Assembly: GCF_011008565.1 (NCBI RefSeq)
Contig: NZ_JAAIWK010000012.1
Coordinates: 1 to 64,000, forward strand
Direction of reading: 5' to 3'
Source of the DNA: Heyndrickxia ginsengihumi
GTDB taxonomy: Bacteria; Bacillota; Bacilli; Bacillales; Bacillaceae_C
DNA: 64,000 bases
Shown here: one piece after another, positions 63,151 to 64,000 of the stretch
Numbering within the stretch: the first letter of the stretch is position 1
How the letters are laid out: the number at the start of each line of letters is the position of its first letter
Notes under the pieces: generated by a model
The model's input: only the letters and a program-made list of their open reading frames with translations
What the model was told of the DNA's origin: nothing
Database searches by the model: none
Made by a program: the position numbers and the translations under genes

Positions 63151-63588
63151 ATGAGCGTAGAATTTAATATGTTTATGAATGATGTTGTACGACAAGCTCG
63201 TGAAGATGCCATTCAAGCAGGCTATCAAGAATTAAAAACCCCAGAAGAAGTCGATGAAGCATTTGCTAAAAAAGGAACAACACTTGTACTCGTAAATTCA
63301 GTATGTGGCTGTGCTGGAGGTATTGCTCGTCCAGCAGCAGCGCATGCTGTCCATTATGACAAACGTCCTGATCAACTTGTTACTGTATTTGCAGGTCAAG
63401 ATAAAGAAGCTACAGCAAAAGCACGTAGCTATTTTGAAGGCTATCCACCATCATCACCATCATTTGCATTATTAAAAGATGGGAAAATTGTCAAGATGAT
63501 TGAACGTCATCAAATAGAAGGACATGATCCAATGTCTGTTATTACACAATTGCAAGATGCCTTTGAACAATATTGCGATGAAATCTAA
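63151..63588 (+). CDS. brxB: Bacilliredoxin BrxB
   Basis: 145 residues, GAAAGGATGAG ribosome site. DUF1094/YphP-YqiW family with CGC active site (Cys52-Gly-Cys54 in [14 protein letters not shown]). Removes bacillithiol from S-bacillithiolated proteins after oxidative stress. [20 protein letters not shown] is the usual N-terminus. Has its own terminator. Confidence 0.95.
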   Translation: MSVEFNMFMNDVVRQAREDAIQAGYQELKTPEEVDEAFAKKGTTLVLVNSVCGCAGGIARPAAAHAVHYDKRPDQLVTVFAGQDKEATAKARSYFEGYPPSSPSFALLKDGKIVKMIERHQIEGHDPMSVITQLQDAFEQYCDEI

Positions 63589-63593
63589 AAATG

Positions 63594-63620
63594 AAATCCG
63601 GTTAACAGCCGGATTTTTTT
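63594..63620 (+). terminator. brxB terminator
   Basis: AAATCCGG, loop TTAACAG, CCGGATTT and further T. Confidence 0.9.
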
Positions 63621-63646
63621 CAAATCACTTAGATAGGGGTAAATAA

Positions 63647-64000
63647 ATGTTTCGCATCGGTTATCGTACTTTAAAAACAGCTGTGGCTACTCCTATTGCG
63701 ATTAGTATTGCACAATTTTTTCATTTACATAATTTCTTATCTGCAGGAATTATCGCCATACTATGTATTCAAAATACGAAAAAGAAATCTTTAAGTGCGG
63801 CATGGAGCCGTTTTGTGGCATGTATGCTTAATATGGTGATATCTTCTATTCTTTTTACAGTTTTTGGTTATCATTCGTTCGTAATAGGTCTCGTATTATT
63901 TCTTTTTATCCCAATTACGGTCATGTTAAAAGTCAATGAAGGAATCGTCACTTCTAGTGTTATCCTTCTTCATTTTTATGCAAATGGACATGTTACTTGG
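63647..64000 (+). CDS. yqjA: YqjA-like aromatic acid exporter family membrane protein (3' end outside the window)
   Basis: ATG 63647 behind AGGGGTAAATAA opens 118 codons to the right edge without a stop. MFRIGYRTLKTAVATPIAISIAQFFHLHNF and then at least three more helices (about 33-45, 57-75, 78-95) match the membrane half of the DUF939/ArAE_1 family; the C-terminal soluble domain is not in the window. YqjA follows yqiW in B. subtilis, as here. Substrate unknown. Confidence 0.88.
   Translation, partial: MFRIGYRTLKTAVATPIAISIAQFFHLHNFLSAGIIAILCIQNTKKKSLSAAWSRFVACMLNMVISSILFTVFGYHSFVIGLVLFLFIPITVMLKVNEGIVTSSVILLHFYANGHVTW

Noticed and set aside
1-64000. CRISPR array, prophage, integrase or toxin-antitoxin pair
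   Set aside because: No regularly spaced direct repeats and no recognisable phage, integrase or toxin genes are seen; the regular gene order argues against a prophage.

Overview
This is a low-GC, AT-rich chromosome segment from an endospore-forming Bacillaceae species. Gene content and order follow the Bacillus subtilis block from rpmG/yqgN through glcK, comG, gcv, efp, spoIIIA, accBC, dxs, recN, spoIVB, spo0A and bkd to yqiW/yqjA. I cannot name the species. TTG and GTG starts placed behind strong AGGAGG-type ribosome sites are common (for example ispA, dxs, recN, argR, lpdV, bkdB, yqhO, spo0A), so several starts below are set downstream of the longest open frame.

Layout. 1-1200: left-edge gene stub, decayed repeats and two small membrane proteins on the minus strand. 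1400-6741: rpmG, yqgN, yqgO, rhomboid protease gluP, a minus-strand orphan, then yqgQ-glcK-yqgX. 7010-9264: accessory stretch with a DUF202 protein, the copper sensor csoR followed by what looks like a deleted copZ stub, and an orphan PAS histidine kinase. 9546-13774: complete comGA-GG competence pilus operon plus yqzE. 13839-16302: yqhG/yqhH on the minus strand. 16756-20951: tandem glycine riboswitch and gcvT-gcvPA-gcvPB. 21068-28225: yqhL, lipM, yqhO, yqhP, yqhQ, yqhR, aroQ, papA, efp. 28266-32373: accessory block with a MITE-like repeat, a Zur-box-controlled ycgR-ycgQ/COG0523 GTPase cluster and an L,D-transpeptidase. 32689-37925: the eight-gene spoIIIA operon. 38228-49884: accB-accC-yqhY, nusB-folD-xseA-xseB-ispA-dxs-tlyA-argR-recN. 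50057-52368: spoIVB and spo0A, with a sigma-H type promoter and 0A boxes. 52859-58731: yqiK and a reduced bkd operon (lpdV-bkdAA-bkdAB-bkdB). 59228-62782: fructose operon fruR-fruK-fruA. 63151-64000: brxB and the start of yqjA.

How the parts fit. The window joins developmental machinery (phosphorelay master regulator Spo0A, forespore-mother cell channel SpoIIIA, SpoIVB signalling protease, ComG transformation pilus) with housekeeping metabolism. The metabolic part covers glycine cleavage with LipM supplying the lipoyl cofactor, fatty acid initiation, isoprenoid and folate steps, branched-chain keto acid oxidation and fructose uptake.

I found no convincing new multi-gene system. The points most worth checking are: a probable copZ deletion relic behind csoR; two Zur-type boxes over the inserted metal-homeostasis cluster; two mutually exclusive hairpins in the long leader of a bkd operon that lacks ptb-bcd-buk and bkdR; a likely ATT start of spoIIIAD; a rhomboid protease lacking the TPR tail of its B. 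subtilis relative; and at least six decayed copies of an intergenic repeat family.
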